Shown here: positions 12,601-26,379 of the stretch, one piece after another
Position numbering within the stretch: the first letter of the stretch is position 1
Layout of the letters: the number at the start of each line of letters is the position of its first letter
Assembly: GCA_051453625.1 (NCBI GenBank)
Contig: JBOZIK010000001.1
Coordinates: 247,085,446-247,149,445, forward strand
Direction: 5' to 3'
DNA from: Welwitschia mirabilis
Lineage: Eukaryota; Gnetophyta; Gnetopsida; Welwitschiales
Length of the DNA stretch: 64,000 bases
The notes under the pieces: generated by a model
Databases searched by the model: none
Told to the model about the DNA's origin: nothing
Seen by the model: only the letters and a program-made list of their open reading frames with translations
Program-made: the position numbers and the translations under genes

Positions 12601-14887
12601 GCTTGGTAATAAAACCATAAATTATGTCATATAAATTTACTTAGGTCAATTATGTTATGAAGGAATAACTAGAAATATATAAAAATAAGTTCTTCACCTA
12701 GTTATAAGATTAGAAATATCTTTCAAGGTATGAAATGCATTGTTAATTTCTTTACTTAAGATAGCTAATATCTAAGAAAAGAATTTTATTTACTACAGTA
12801 ATTATAATTTAATAAAAATGGTTATGTTATATGTTTAGTTATATTAGAATCTTTTAGGAGTGTTGCAACCAGTTGACTACCATTGGCAAATATTTTAATT
12901 TAATAAAAATATCTTTGACCTATTAATAGAAATTTTTTAATTAAAAATATTTTGTAATAACAATGTTGAAAATTTATTTTTAATGTCTAGGATAGTTCTC
13001 TACTTAATTCAAAGATATAAAAGAGTGCATGGTATTAATTTCTCTATAATTTAAGAGGGATAAATTAAAATGCTACATTTTTATAATAGTGACCATAAGG
13101 GAATGCAAAGGAGAACAAAGTCAACAAAAAAGGAAATCAGGGTTAAGATAAACTTACATCAAAGGATGAATATTTTACTCAAACTAGTAATCAACCAAAT
13201 TTAGCAATCATTTTTAAAGTGTAACTAAATTTATGTTTTTACTAAAAATACATAGTTTAATCAACAACCTTACTTTAGGGAGAAAAATGAATTAGATTAT
13301 CTAATTTAATCATTTTTTTATATGATAGTAGTATTAATTTAATCAAACATATGATCCTTAGAATATAATAATGCATTAATAACCATATCACTTTTTTCTA
13401 GTTAATATATATTTTTGTGTTTCATGATATTAATAATTTTTGTTACATGAAAAATAATATCAATAAGGTCAAATCTTAGACTTGTTATATTGGTTTTAAT
13501 AAAATTATGGGTGAGAATAATCATGTGCTACATATTAATCATTTTGATAAAATGATCATTTCTAAATGAACATGTTAAATTATAGTTAAATAATGTGCTA
13601 TTTATTTTTAAATTTAATAAAAATATTTTAACATCGAAATATCCATATTTCTTTGAGATATCATTAAATCAAATTGTAAGAAAGCTTAAGAAAAATAAGA
13701 ATGTAATAGTAGTAGGTAGTATATATGACAACCCTTTTTAAAGAACTAAGGAGCAAAGTAAAAGATCTATTTTCAACTTGCTTTTAAGTAGTAATTAATG
13801 AGATTTTATCCTAATGAGCTGGTCATTGTAAATGAATGCTAATTTTTCTTGGAAAAGACAATGTTACTTTTAGAAAAATGATATTAAAGTTAAAAATATT
13901 TGTAACAATTATGTAATGGATATGCAATGTTATTCATTATTTTTATTGAGTAATGAACTCTGTGATGAACTTGTTTCTACATCAGATTTTAATTTATCAA
14001 AAATAGTTAATATTAAGTTATTTAAATTATTGTGTTGCTATGTTATATTTATACATCGATGTACTTTATACACATGTTATTTTTCTTTGGAAAAAGAAGT
14101 GATTTCTTATAATTCTTTTTAAATTTTGGTAATACTTTGGAATCTAATATTATAATAAAGTAAATGTTTTCTAAAGAGTGAAGGATGCTATTTTAATAAT
14201 AATAAATTTTTAATCTATCTTATTAATCATCAACATAAACATCAAATTTTGTACTTTAAAACACTTGAACAAAATAGATCAACAGAGTGAGACATAAAAC
14301 ATATTACTAAATGTGAATTAGTATTGTTATTTTATGAATATATATTAAAGAGTTTTTGGATTAAGGTTTTTAAAATAATACCATAACTAATTAATAAAAA
14401 AGTAAAAATGTTCTAGATATGAATTATTTCTCTAAGCAATTATTTAGGAAAAACCTAGTTTTGGGTACTTAAAAGATCTTTGGTTTATGTGTTTTTCCTT
14501 ACAATAATGCTATGTTAGAAAAAAAAGTTTAAATTTCATTCTCTAAACATTTCTTTTTCATGTAATAAATTTTATAAATGACACTATTTCTATCTTCTAA
14601 TATGAAGAATACACATTCATGTTATGTGATTCTTTATGAAATGACTATTCCATTTAAGGATCCTAGTTTATTATATTCTAATTTTATCAATGTTGGTAAA
14701 TAATCATATCTTCAAATGGCTTATGAATTAACCTAAGTCGATGTAACTATTCTCATCATGATTACTAGCATTTTACTAGAACTTTCTTTATTTCCAATGA
14801 TCATCACAAATTATTATAATGAGTAATAAATAAAACGATTTCATATGTTCTATATATTTCTTCACTACTAATTGACTAAGGTACTCA
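9671..14887. other. No recognised gene
   Basis: About 5 kb of AT-rich sequence. The open frames at 11233-11418 and 13916-14122 are Ile/Leu/Phe-rich, carry no motif and look like chance. At 10960-11060 there is a slightly GC-richer patch with the small palindrome GGGTGCACCACCCC and an imperfect 40-bp repetition upstream of it, origin unknown. A near-palindrome ATCATTTTGATAAAATGAT lies near 13538. Confidence 0.4.
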
Positions 14888-14888
14888 T

Positions 14889-14960
<72 letters not shown>
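14888..14960. repeat. (TC)n microsatellite
   Basis: About 36 TC dinucleotides with one interruption (CGC near 14898). Its purity contrasts with the decayed surroundings, as expected for a slippage-maintained tract. Confidence 0.97.
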
Positions 14961-14963
<3 letters not shown>

Positions 14964-17900
14964 CATAAGAGATAGATATAGAACATAATGAATACTATGA
15001 GTATAAAAAAATTCATAATGACAAAGCTTTTATTCAAATACTTATAGCATCATATGAAGCTAAAATAAATAACATATCTTAATAATCATGCCTCTCAAAA
15101 ACGCATCAGTTAAGATTATAGGACAGAGACTCAAGCTATAGTTAGCATTACCAAATCAAATCTAAAATAGTAATTTTGTGATTGCAATTTTTTAGGTAAC
15201 TTAATTTTAATTAAATATAAATTAACATTAAATTATTAAGATGGTATCTAGGCATGTAAGAAAAAGTCTTGCCTATTCGCTAAAATAACACTTGAAATTT
15301 GGTTTTCTAAACTCTCTATATGGTAGGATGAGAATGTTTCTAAAAATTTAACTTAATTATATGATGTATTTAAAATTATTAAATCAAATATGGTGGCTAC
15401 TAGGTTCACTTAAATTTAAGCCATGAATTTTCTAAAACTATCACTTATTATTAAACTATTAATAATTAGAACTATTTTATTAAATACGTTGTTTCATAAT
15501 TATAACATTTAGTTACTTAACGTAAATAATACATTTCCACATAAATATCTAAATGTACTACCATATGAAACAACCATATGATTTTAAAGATCCACATCAA
15601 TCCATTCATATTTTTCTTTTCGATAAGATGCTTAATGAAACTTAATAAGTATTTAATTTTTATCTCTTCACGTTTAACAAATTTCTTCTAATTATTAACT
15701 TGTTTAAAGTAAACTATGCGCTTATATCTCTATTTATCACAGCCAATATGGAAGATTATTATTACTTTTGTATGTCAATTAACATTCTTTAACTAGCTAA
15801 TTTATTAAGTAAATAAAAAATTTTCCATAAGATAGTTGAGTTATGTCCATTATTTTTTTTAATATAAATGTATAGCAATTATCTATGTTCATTTTTATTT
15901 AAATGAAGTATGCATATGAACTTCTAAACTTAGCCTATGTGAAAACTTTTAATTTCATCTCCATGCTTATGGTTGCCAAACTCTATTCTATGACCAATGA
16001 GAACTATTTAGTAACTATAAGTTTCTTAAATTATGTTTATATATGATGGTACTTGAGATTTCTCAACTAAAATACTTGTTTTAGTGTTAATTATGTTACT
16101 TAACTGTTACTTTCAATTAGTAAAGTGAATCTTCTAATACATTCATAGCATAATTTTATATAGGATTTTATTATTATCTAATAATCTATTTATTATTTAT
16201 GAGTTGCATGATACATACTAGAATTATTGCATATTAACTTAATAGTTCATTATTGGATTTTGTATTTACCTTTAAAAAATCATATTTATTAGAGAAAGAA
16301 AAGATAAACCAATAGTAGTGCATTTGAGTGTGGTGAAAAGATATCATTTCTTAGCATTCTAGTTTTTTATTTATTTTATAAGCTTCTAATATCCATCTAT
16401 TCCAGCCTTTAACACTTTTCTATGATATATGATTATCAATCCTAGATTTACTATGTGAATCATATACATTAACTATGGTTATCATGTTATTTAAGATAAA
16501 TTATCATTTGAATGTTTTATTCTTTTCCTTATTTATATTGTTAATTAGATCATAAATATTCTTAAAAAATATCCCTCTATGTTACCCATTTAAGGCTCTC
16601 TAATCTTTCCCTTCTTATTGTTTGAGGTAACATATTTATGAATTTGATGTTTTAGGTTATTATACAACATTAAAATCTAATATAAATTATAATAATGATA
16701 GGTAAGTATGAGTTAATTAATTTATGAAATATACATCTTAACTGATACATCTTTTTTAAAAGAAAAAAATTTGCTTTTCATTAAAGTTTATAAGGATTAG
16801 TGATATAATAGATTCACCTTATATGATTAAAAATTTTAAGAAAATATATTATATTGGGAACACTAATAAAACATTTATTGTCTAAAATAAAGGAATTTTT
16901 TTATTCAAGCATAAAAAGGAAAAACTATAAAAATTAAAAACCTATGTAATATTCCTATTATAGACATAGATTTTTCATATTCCTACTATTAGTTTCTTTC
17001 TTATGCATGCATGCTTATATTAATACATATACTCAAACAACTACCATTAGTTCCTATTCTCACTCATTACTTTCTTATGCATATGTCTATCTAGCTTGTG
17101 TGTAAGACTCTCTAGATAGATACATGATAGATAATACATATTTTAATTGATATATTTTTACAATATTTTTAAATCCCTTAAGGAAAAAGATTTACTGACA
17201 TTATAACCTATCTTAGAACATCTATGATCTCTACTTTTAAATTATGGATATTCATTCTTAGACAATAAAAAGAACTAATGGATCTATATTCAAATATTTA
17301 ATTTGTAAATGTTTTATACAACTAAAGGTTTATTCACTTACTATAATTCTGATCATTATGTGGGTAACGTGTCATAACTTTTTTCTACTTGCTTGTATTA
17401 TAGAAGAAGTAATAAACCACATGAAAAATTCTCTACATCCATCATAGTATCTAACTGTATGATTCAGATACATCCTCTCTTTTTAGTAAGCTAACTTCCA
17501 TATTTTATTATTGTTATAACTTAGTTTTTAAAGGTTATATAAGTAAAATTTAAGATGGATACTTGGAGGGTTTGATGGGTAAAGGTGACCATGATATTTC
17601 AAACATTTCTCATAATAGTTTTTAATTACTATTAATATATTATAATTCTTTTATTATATTTCTTCTAGTATATAACTTTACATATAAAAGTAACAAATAA
17701 AATTTCTATACAAATTATCATAATATCCTTATTATTTATAAAGGTTTCCCTCATTTTTCTTCATTATACTTATGATTCTTATGATTTGATATTGCATTAT
17801 TTTACTTTAAGATAACTTTTCCTAAACTCATAATGTATTAAATACATAATGAGACGTTTTAGATACATCTTTGAAATAAAGGTATGTCTTAATTTAGGTT

Positions 17901-18380
17901 AATTATAGTTAAATGTACATCATTTTAGGGCTCTATCATGGTATATAAGATGTCAATTTTTTATGCAATAATACTAATATTAATTCTTAAAGAACATTAA
18001 AAAGTAGCTAGTTCCCTCAAAAGTTGTCCAAAAAAATCAAACTTTTATTTGCTACATAATTATTATTTGTTACTACTTGTTATTATTAAGTATGATATAA
18101 TTTATGCATTACTAAGTGATTTTGCTTATTATTTTATTAACTATATAGGTATAACTAGGAATATTATTTCATTCCTCATTTTTTATTTTTTTAAACTAAC
18201 AATTATTAGCACATGGAGTTCTATTCCTAATCCAATGAACAAGAAAATCCAAGAAATCTTAAGATTTGGATACAATAAAAGTTTAGTATTAAAATAATGT
18301 AGTTGTACAAATAGTACAAATGTAAATATTAAAACCTCCAAGTATTAAATCACAATTTCTATTTTTACACATAATCATCA

Positions 18381-18481
18381 TTCTTAAGTGTGTTGACTCT
18401 ATGTTAGGACATTTATTTATTTAAATCAAATTCTTTAAGTGTATTGACTCTATGATTAGATGTTTAATTATTTATATCAAA
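18381..18481. repeat. ~50-bp direct tandem duplication
   Basis: Copies 18381-18430 and 18431-18481 share TTCTTAAGTG-TTGACTCTATG and end in ATCAAA, with about eight differences including a 1-bp indel. Confidence 0.8.
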
Positions 18482-21400
18482 CTAAATCTAATAATACAAG
18501 CCTTGAAACAAGAAAAAATAAAGAGAGGATCTAAAATTTAACCATATCTAGTAAAATCAATCGAGTATGAGTTCACTAATAATGGTCATTAGGATTTAAG
18601 AAACTCATTGTGCTTTTTTGTTATCTTGATTTCCTAAGCATTTAGGGATTTGTACTAGTGGAAGTATTTTAATCACACCCATTTTGCAAAATTCTAACCT
18701 AAAGATTATATAATTTCATTCTTCAATTAAAGCATATTATTAATATTACTAATTATATATGGAGGAAATTCCACTTGATTAGTTCTAACAAACTACTTAA
18801 GGTGATAGTACTATATCTTCTTTGAAATAACTACACTCTTAAGATCAAAGAAATTATAAATTTTAATTACAAATAAAAAATCCTCAAGTACATAAAGTAT
18901 TAGTTAATAATGCAAATTAATTATCTACACTAAAATAGTTAAAGATGATTACCATAATAAGTAACTCAAATATATACATAACAAAAATTAAGAATACATA
19001 AGTGCAGTCTATTAATGCATTTATTCCATTATTCTTTAAAAATCATATTAATCGTATTTGTTATTTAATAGCATATAAATTTTATAACTTCATATTTTAT
19101 GATTAAAAAAATTTAAAATATTTAATATATGAGTTAACAAATTAAAAATAGACTGTAATTTTATAACACATAATTTAATAACATTATAGAATAAAATTAT
19201 AGAATAATTATTTACTAACATTAATTAATGTATAAGAGAGGTTAAATAAGCATAAGAAAATAGAAAGAAATATTTCAATATCCTTGATTTTGTTAATCAA
19301 ATCATATTCTAGTATAGTATTTTTTTTCAACTAGATGAATATAGAGCATATTAACTAAAAATGCAAATACAACATCTAGAGTTTTATTTTTACTAAAAAT
19401 AAAGAATTTATTTCATATATGTTAGAATATAATTTTACATTCTAAAGATCTATAAAAAAGTAATAAAAAATTAATTACTTAATTATAGCATTAAAACATA
19501 ATCATTATAATATTAATAAAAATAAAGAAAGGAATAAAAAACTAGATTTCATGAAATACTATAAAAAGAATTATGCTAGAGCAAACTTAATAATTAAGAA
19601 ATAATATCAAATAATGATTTTTCTATGAAGAATTAAAAAAATAATTTTATTATAATTTATGATATTTTTAAGAAGTTCCCTAGCTAGCAAGATCTAGGTA
19701 GTAGTTTCAACTAAATAGACTAGGATATTCTATTGTAATTTAGTTGATTATAATTATTATTTTCTCTTAGGAATCATATAGGTATTTCATATCTCAAAAA
19801 GGTTTACAAAAATGTTTGGAAAAGGTTTGAATAGAAAGGAATTTGAAAAAGGATGAAGGGAGTTAAAACACTAAATATTCGTCTCAGAATCAAGAATGTT
19901 TGTAAAATAATCTACCATGTAAGGCTCAACAAAGTTAAAGACATTACATTAAGTATAAAATAGATCCATAAGAAAGAAATAAATTATTTAGTATTAATTT
20001 AAAATGCCATGATAACTATAAGTTTACAAAATTATTGATTCATATTAAAGAAATAAATAATATGAAATATTTCACATTATTTAATATTTTTTAAATATTA
20101 AAATTATATTTCAAATTAATATTTGATAAACATTTACATATCAATCATCTAATTATTAAAAATACTAAAAGTAAAAATATAACTATTAATATGCAAAAAC
20201 ATTTAAAATATAGTATTACGTAACTAGTAATCATTATTGAATCAATTATAGAATAAACATTAAATTTAATTAAGATTAAAGTATATTCATGAGTGATTCA
20301 AACACAATGGTAAATGTCAACATGCTATAGAATAAATATTGATGCTTAGTAAGATGAATGCCTTATGAATCAATCATTCCTACATGCCTAGTAGATAGAA
20401 AAGAGGCTTAAAACTTTATAGAGGGATGAGGCCACATCATATCCATAAAAATTTTGGATTTAGAATGACAAAATTTTGAGGGGATGTGTGGTGATAAAAT
20501 GATAGATTCAAGATAGCATGCTTAATATTTAAATGGATTTGCTTTAATATCATTAAGTACAATTGTGAATTACATTGATATGTACAAGGTACACTCATGT
20601 TAATAGCATATGACCACTTAGGAATCTCCTTATTTAGAGGATCTAAGTGTGTAATAATTTAGTTTAAGTTCTAGTTCCCTAATTTAGCTATTAGACTAAC
20701 TTTAGCTTCATCTTATAAGATTAATTTAATAATATATCCACTATTTAGTAATCAATTTCTTTCATGAATCCTTTTGCCTAAGAATGCAAGTTCAATGTTT
20801 AAAATGGTGGTGTTACTCCTATTTCCCTATTTAGCTTTCATGAAAATTAAATGGCTAAGAGTGCTATGTAATTAAGATTTCAAGTATTAGTCCTTTTTGA
20901 CAACATTTTATGAATTATAAGGATAAAACTTGGTAATGAAATTTTAATAGTAAACATGCAATTTATAGCCTTAAAATATATTATTAACTAAAGTTGAACT
21001 AAACATATATGAAAAACTTCAAATAAAAAAACTACTTAAGAAAAAATCATAGGAAATTTAAATTTATTTCAAATACATATATATAACATTAGATATTTTC
21101 CTATGATATTTCAAAGTCATAAAAACACTACCATTTAATGAAAATCCTAAAAATGATTAATAAAAAGAGATATAGAGAATATATACTAAAATCAGGAAAA
21201 TAATAAAAATACATATAAATTAGAATTATAAAGTATATAATTTTTTAAATTAATTTATTAGCATTTACAAGTAAAAAATCATAGTTTTTAAATACAAATG
21301 ACAAGAATAAAAAGAGACATATATAAATTCCGAATACCTTTAGATATTTATACTAAGATTATTTTATTCCTATTTAAATAATATAATAAATATCATAATT

Positions 21401-22063
21401 TTATTTTAAACATCAAAATATAAGACCTACTCTTGTTTTAATATAAATCTTTAATTAGAAAGAACAATATGTCTAAAAAATTATAAAAAAATTGAAAAAT
21501 TAAAATAAAATCTAGAAGGTAAGGATACAAAATTATTTAATCTCCAGTAAAACTTATATGTTAATATTGAATTATCCAAATGCACATAAATTTATGCTTA
21601 GCTTAAAATCCTTCTAAACTAATGAAAAAAGCATGGAATGAAAGTTTTTAAAATAATCTAAAGCCTTACCATAAGGATATGGAAGTGAAAGATAATAATG
21701 AATAATTATGAGAAATGATTAAAAGTTGAAAATTAATGATAAAATTTGGCTAGAATGGCTAAACGTAATCTAAAATTCTCTAAAATTATCCTACTATTAA
21801 AGAAAATCAAATAATTTAGGCTTTTGAAGAGATTAAACAACTTGAAAATGATTCATTAATCATTTAGAGGATATAATATCTTTTTTTAATGCCTAGGATG
21901 AGTTATGAGAAGTTTAGAACAAATAAATATTAGAGGAAGATCCATTTACTATATGCTTTTGAATTTAGTTTTCTAGATAATTACTTTGGTGATGCTATAG
22001 TACCATCATAGGGGCATTAAAATTTTTATTTTTTTCCTTTGTTTGTAAGCATATGGTTACACT

Positions 22064-22073
22064 NNNNNNNNNN
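22064..22073. other. Assembly gap (10 N)
   Basis: Ten Ns, a placeholder gap inside unassigned AT-rich sequence. Confidence 0.98.
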
Positions 22074-22907
22074 TTATTTTTTAACTCTAATTTTGCCTTT
22101 TAACAAATTATACATGAAAATTAATATTTTTATCTTATTGAAAGGTTAAAAATTACTAGAAATAGGTACTCAATATGATGAAGCATATTTGAGATCCATA
22201 AGATATTTTATAAATCATATTAACATAGTATAAGCTTATTATAAGTTATCTTAATTTCATAGGGATCTGCATCAATAATTTTAGTGTCTGCCATTAGAAG
22301 TAGCATTGAATCATCATTGGCATCTGCATCACATTATTACCTTGTCATTTTGTTATTCTAATACATAATCATTGAAATATACCATGAAAATATTTCTTGT
22401 TATAGAAGTATTCTAAAAAACTATTAAAATAATAAAATATTAAATATTTTCTTCACTCCTTGTAAAATATCTAAACATGAAACAAAGCACATCTAAGTAT
22501 GATTGCATAAAATGTTAAAAATTATTTCAAAATTATAGAAACTTCACTAGATTTTGATTAAAATATACATATCATCACTAAATCTATTATATTTTCCTAC
22601 TTATAGTAAAGGATAAAGGATTTACATGCTTTTTATAACACTAGCACATCTACTCTTTGCCAAAAAATGTTATTTGTATTTTATTATTCAAAGAACTTTT
22701 ATAGGTTAAGTGCTTTTCTAATTGTATAATATCCTCTAAAATTATTAAGAAAATAATCTCACATCAACTTAAAATAGATTATGAAGATGCTATGTTTGTT
22801 TAGCTTAAAATGTTATAGCTTCTATCTAATATACAATTTTAATATATAATTTATTTAATTTAAAATATTCAAATATATTTGTCTTAGCTTAAGTTATTAT
22901 GAATGAA

Positions 22908-22975
22908 ATAGTAGTCCAACTAAGGGGATACTTATTCTCCATTTTGGAGGTCATGGGTTGCAATCTTTAGATGAT
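22908..22975 (+). repeat. Possible SINE head (tRNA-like boxes)
   Basis: TAGTCCAACTAAGG resembles a pol III A box. About 35 bp on, GGTCATGGGTTGCAATC resembles a B box (GGTTCGAATC) with the CG inverted or mutated. Spacing fits a tRNA-derived SINE promoter. No tail or target-site duplication was found, so chance is possible. Confidence 0.3.
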
Positions 22976-24214
22976 CTAATTAGTGTATTATAAAGCTTGG
23001 ACATAATCAAATCATTCATTTAGGTGTTATGATGGTTGTATTCCTAAGAAGAAAATATGGTAATTAAAAGTCTCAAATTTAATGAAATTTCACAATAAAA
23101 GAAAACATTTCCTATTAAAATTTGACATCCCTTCATATAGTATATTATTTTTATCACTTTGATATGTCAGTAATTATATTTTATTAATATTTCTCTTATT
23201 AATAAGTATGTTAATAAAGAACAAAATATATAAAATTATCATTAATATACTAAGTTAATGAAATAGGTAAAAGTACTATTATTATACTATGTTTGTAGAA
23301 GCCTCCTGTTAATTTTTCTTAAGATACTTCATTTCAAGTAATATATAATCCTTGGAAAATCCAAACAAACCCCAAGATGGCTTAGTTTATTTGGTTTTTT
23401 CTCTATTAAGATATATCCTTAGTGAATGCTTAATGAAAAAGGGCATTATTGACCTCTTTGTCCTCATTATGATACTCAATAATCATTTCATCATATCTTT
23501 TGGAATTAGGAGGTTGTTGCTTCTAGTTGAAATTATCCATGCAAAGGCTTTGACAGTTCTCGGATTTCTTTTTTTCTTTGAATTTTTTTATTGATTACAT
23601 TTCTTATGGGATGCTATTAGGTTTACTCTCTTATTCCAATGAGTATTATGAATTTTTTTTTCATCCTTAGAAGTTTTTAATTGTTTTCTCTCTTTCATAC
23701 TAGTTTGAGTTTTGTAATAAGGCTTATATCTATTAGTTCTTTTTAAAATAAGACAAATGGCTACTTCATATGAAATCTAGTACTATACTTTCTTATATGA
23801 ATCTTTACTATTAATCACATCTTATAAATAGAAAATGAATTATTAGATAAATCATTTTAGTTTACATTAAATCTTGTACATGATAGCTAGTCATATGTAT
23901 GGTTTCTTGTAGTGGTTATACCCTACAACATCCTTTAGGCTGGTGTCTTGCCTATCTTATTCTTTCAAATATAATACCTCTGGTTATATGCTAAGCATAA
24001 GAAATTCAATTAGTAAATATCCAAATTACCATTTTTGGACCCTTATCATAGCACATGATTGAACTTTAGATAATCAATACAGCTTAAAAAAGTATCACCT
24101 ATTAGTTATTAATCATATGACTGTTGGTAATCCATTATTAAGTTAGAACTACCTTATAAGTTTCATTAAGCCTTTTCCCTTCAAGTCAACTTTTACATTC
24201 TTGGTACATATGAT
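22976..24214. other. No recognised gene
   Basis: AT-rich sequence. The 80-residue frame at 23352-23594 has no family motif I recognise. The text TTTCTTGTAGTG at 23903-23914 matches a CACTA-type terminus facing left, but no partner end or subterminal repeats were found. Confidence 0.35.
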
Positions 24215-24370
24215 TCAGAGCAATGCCTTATGTACCTTAAATTAACCATATTTAAAACTAGCCTTTCCTCCAACAAACACATATAAATAATACCATCCCC
24301 TACTAGAAGTACAGTACCCATATCTTAGACTTGGATTTCATATCCTTGATTTGTTCACCATAAAAAAACC
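24215..24370 (-). pseudogene. atpA: Nuclear-integrated plastid DNA: atpA fragment
   Basis: Plastid atpA encodes the alpha subunit of chloroplast ATP synthase. On the complement, 24318-24292 reads GTVLLVGDG, matching the conserved N-terminal G-T-V-L-Q-V-G-D-G segment. About 70 bp further on, GGCATTGCTCTGAAT matches the codons for G-I-A-L-N at the right distance, after a diverged A-G-E-L-V-E-F-E-E-G-T stretch with several small indels. Upstream, CAAATCAAGGATATGAAAT fits the I-E-Q-Y-N-R segment. Only about 50 codons are covered, with indels and stops, so it is a dead fragment. I saw no continuation into neighbouring atpA sequence. Mitochondrial atp1 fits less well at the G-T-V-L-Q codons. Confidence 0.6.
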
Positions 24371-24409
24371 CTAAGGGAACAAGGCTTTGATAAAACCTTT
24401 TTTTAAACA

Positions 24410-24700
24410 AAAAAGTTAATATATTAATTTTATTAGTAAATAAAATATATTTGATTAGTAAATAAAATATATTAATTTTATTAATAAAAATTTTATTAAC
24501 AATTACTAGTTATTAAAATTTTTAATTTATAAATAGTAAACTTATAAATAAATTAAGTCTAAATGATGACCAAATTATTATATTAGTTGTTATTATATTA
24601 AAATTAATAATAATATTTTATTAAGAATTATTATTTATTAATATTATATAATTTTTTAATGATTAATATTGATAAGAATATTAATAGTTGTATTTAACAT
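24410..24700. repeat. AT-only low-complexity stretch
   Basis: Nearly pure A/T built from repeated TTAATTTTATTA, TAAATAAAATATATT and TTATTATATTA words, directly before element A. No gene signal. Confidence 0.85.
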
Positions 24701-25139
24701 AATAAGTAATACATGTTTTATAAGAAAAGGGAATAATATGTATAATTGTTGTGGTGTGAATTTATGTAATCCCGAAGCTCTTTAGGTAAGTCTATAAATC
24801 AAATAGATTGAAGAAAAACACACGCTAGTATAGATGGGAGTTCACTTGAATGTCGTAATCTCAATGAAGGAACTAGGCTTAGAGTTAGAGAATTGATTTC
24901 CAAAGGTATTTTTTGTCTTTTACCTTTTAATAACTAAAAGTAAATAATAAACTTAATGTAATGCAAGATAAATGGAGATGAAATGCAAGTGGAAATGGAA
25001 CCTATTCCTTCTGTAATAAGGACTAGCCTTATCTATAAGTTATATCAATTAAGAAGAGCATTCAACTGGTTTTTAACCAACATAAACTATGAGATGTACT
25101 AAGTAGAATAACGAATGCAATAAGAAAATGAAATGGTAA

Positions 25140-25543
25140 NNNNNNNNNNNNNNNNNNNNNNNNNNNNNNNNNNNNNNNNNNNNNNNNNNNNNNNNNNNNN
25201 NNNNNNNNNNNNNNNNNNNNNNNNNNNNNNNNNNNNNNNNNNNNNNNNNNNNNNNNNNNNNNNNNNNNNNNNNNNNNNNNNNNNNNNNNNNNNNNNNNNN
25301 NNNNNNNNNNNNNNNNNNNNNNNNNNNNNNNNNNNNNNNNNNNNNNNNNNNNNNNNNNNNNNNNNNNNNNNNNNNNNNNNNNNNNNNNNNNNNNNNNNNN
25401 NNNNNNNNNNNNNNNNNNNNNNNNNNNNNNNNNNNNNNNNNNNNNNNNNNNNNNNNNNNNNNNNNNNNNNNNNNNNNNNNNNNNNNNNNNNNNNNNNNNN
25501 NNNNNNNNNNNNNNNNNNNNNNNNNNNNNNNNNNNNNNNNNNN
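25140..25543. other. Assembly gap (404 N) inside an LTR
   Basis: The sister LTR reads straight through this point (about 35325-35335) with essentially no extra bases. The real missing sequence is therefore probably a few bases, not 404. All open frames spanning these Ns are meaningless. Confidence 0.95.
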
Positions 25544-25872
25544 AATTCAAATCTACTACTAACTAAGATTACTCTTGACAAGGGTTACCTTTATGATCTA
25601 AATAAATCACAGAGTTATCACTAAGCTATGATCAATGTAAATCATGAGAGACATATAGAATGGAAATAAAGTAATGATTGTATTGATTCAAAAAATTATT
25701 GAAGAGTATTACATCCACTTACAAATAGAATAATTACACGTTAATGGAAAAAACTCAGCCTAACACTAATGAAACTCCTTCTGTAGCTCTAGATGGACCT
25801 CTTATCCTTTAGTATTCCATCACAAGCATATCAAATACAAAAGATGACCTTCAACATGAAGGAGGGGAAGGG

Positions 25873-25880
25873 TATTTATA
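25873..25880 (-). promoter_or_regulatory. TATA box of element A 3' LTR
   Basis: On the minus strand this reads TATAAATA followed by CCC, inside the LTR in the element's transcription direction. The equivalent site of the right LTR (near 35660) has eroded to TATAATA, while element C keeps TATAAATA at 53249-53256. Confidence 0.6.
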
Positions 25881-26379
25881 GTTTTGCATTTGAGGTTCTA
25901 GAAACAAAATCCTAAAGGTGGAAAATAAAACCCTAATAACATACATGAGTCACTTGACCCCATCTATAAATATATTTATTCCTGAACATGCAAAAATAGC
26001 TGTTGTCTTGCTTGTCTTTGGGATGACATAAGGGACATCACCATGTATCATATGTCTTCATGCTCTGCTATCAATCCCACAGCTTTTGTCCATGTTAGTA
26101 GTGTCATTATCCTACTTATCATGGGGATGACACATGGAACGATGATCTTTCTCTTCTCCAATCTCAAAGATAAATTATTTTTTTACATCATGAAGTATTT
26201 CTTCTAAATATGCAGTGTCAGAATAGACCTCAGAAACTACCAAAAATTCTGAGAATCACATGTTTTACTGATCATTTTGTTAGTTCTCCATAGTCATCAA
26301 TATTGCATCAAAACTTATGTAAATATCCTACAAAAAACACTTAAAATATACCATAAAATTCTTATAAATTATCATCACA

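Larger units (their letters stand above)
14961..22914. other. No recognised gene
   Basis: About 8 kb of AT-rich sequence with no motif I can assign on either strand. The open frame at 18049-18297 is hydrophobic but motif-free. It includes a small duplication at 18381-18481 and a 10-N gap at 22064-22073. It is probably degraded transposon sequence beyond recognition. Confidence 0.4.
24750..26379 (-). repeat. Element A left (3') LTR
   Basis: Starts TGTGGTGTGAAT and ends CATCACA, and aligns over its whole length with 34923-36061. It includes a 404-N gap. Without the Ns it is about 1.23 kb, some 90-100 bp longer than the right LTR, because it keeps a segment around 26015-26125 that the right copy has lost. 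That segment is also present in the LTR of element C, so the longer form is ancestral. Confidence 0.88.

Noticed and set aside
18049-18297. 82-residue hydrophobic frame, possible membrane protein
   Set aside because: Composition is what AT-rich DNA gives by chance; no start context, motif or neighbour supports it.
23903-23914. TTTCTTGTAGTG, a perfect CACTA-type terminus
   Set aside because: No subterminal repeats or matching opposite end could be found; a 12-bp AT-rich word can occur by chance.
25062-25624. Three ~160-residue open frames spanning the 404-N gap
   Set aside because: They consist of unknown residues across Ns; the underlying sequence is an LTR.
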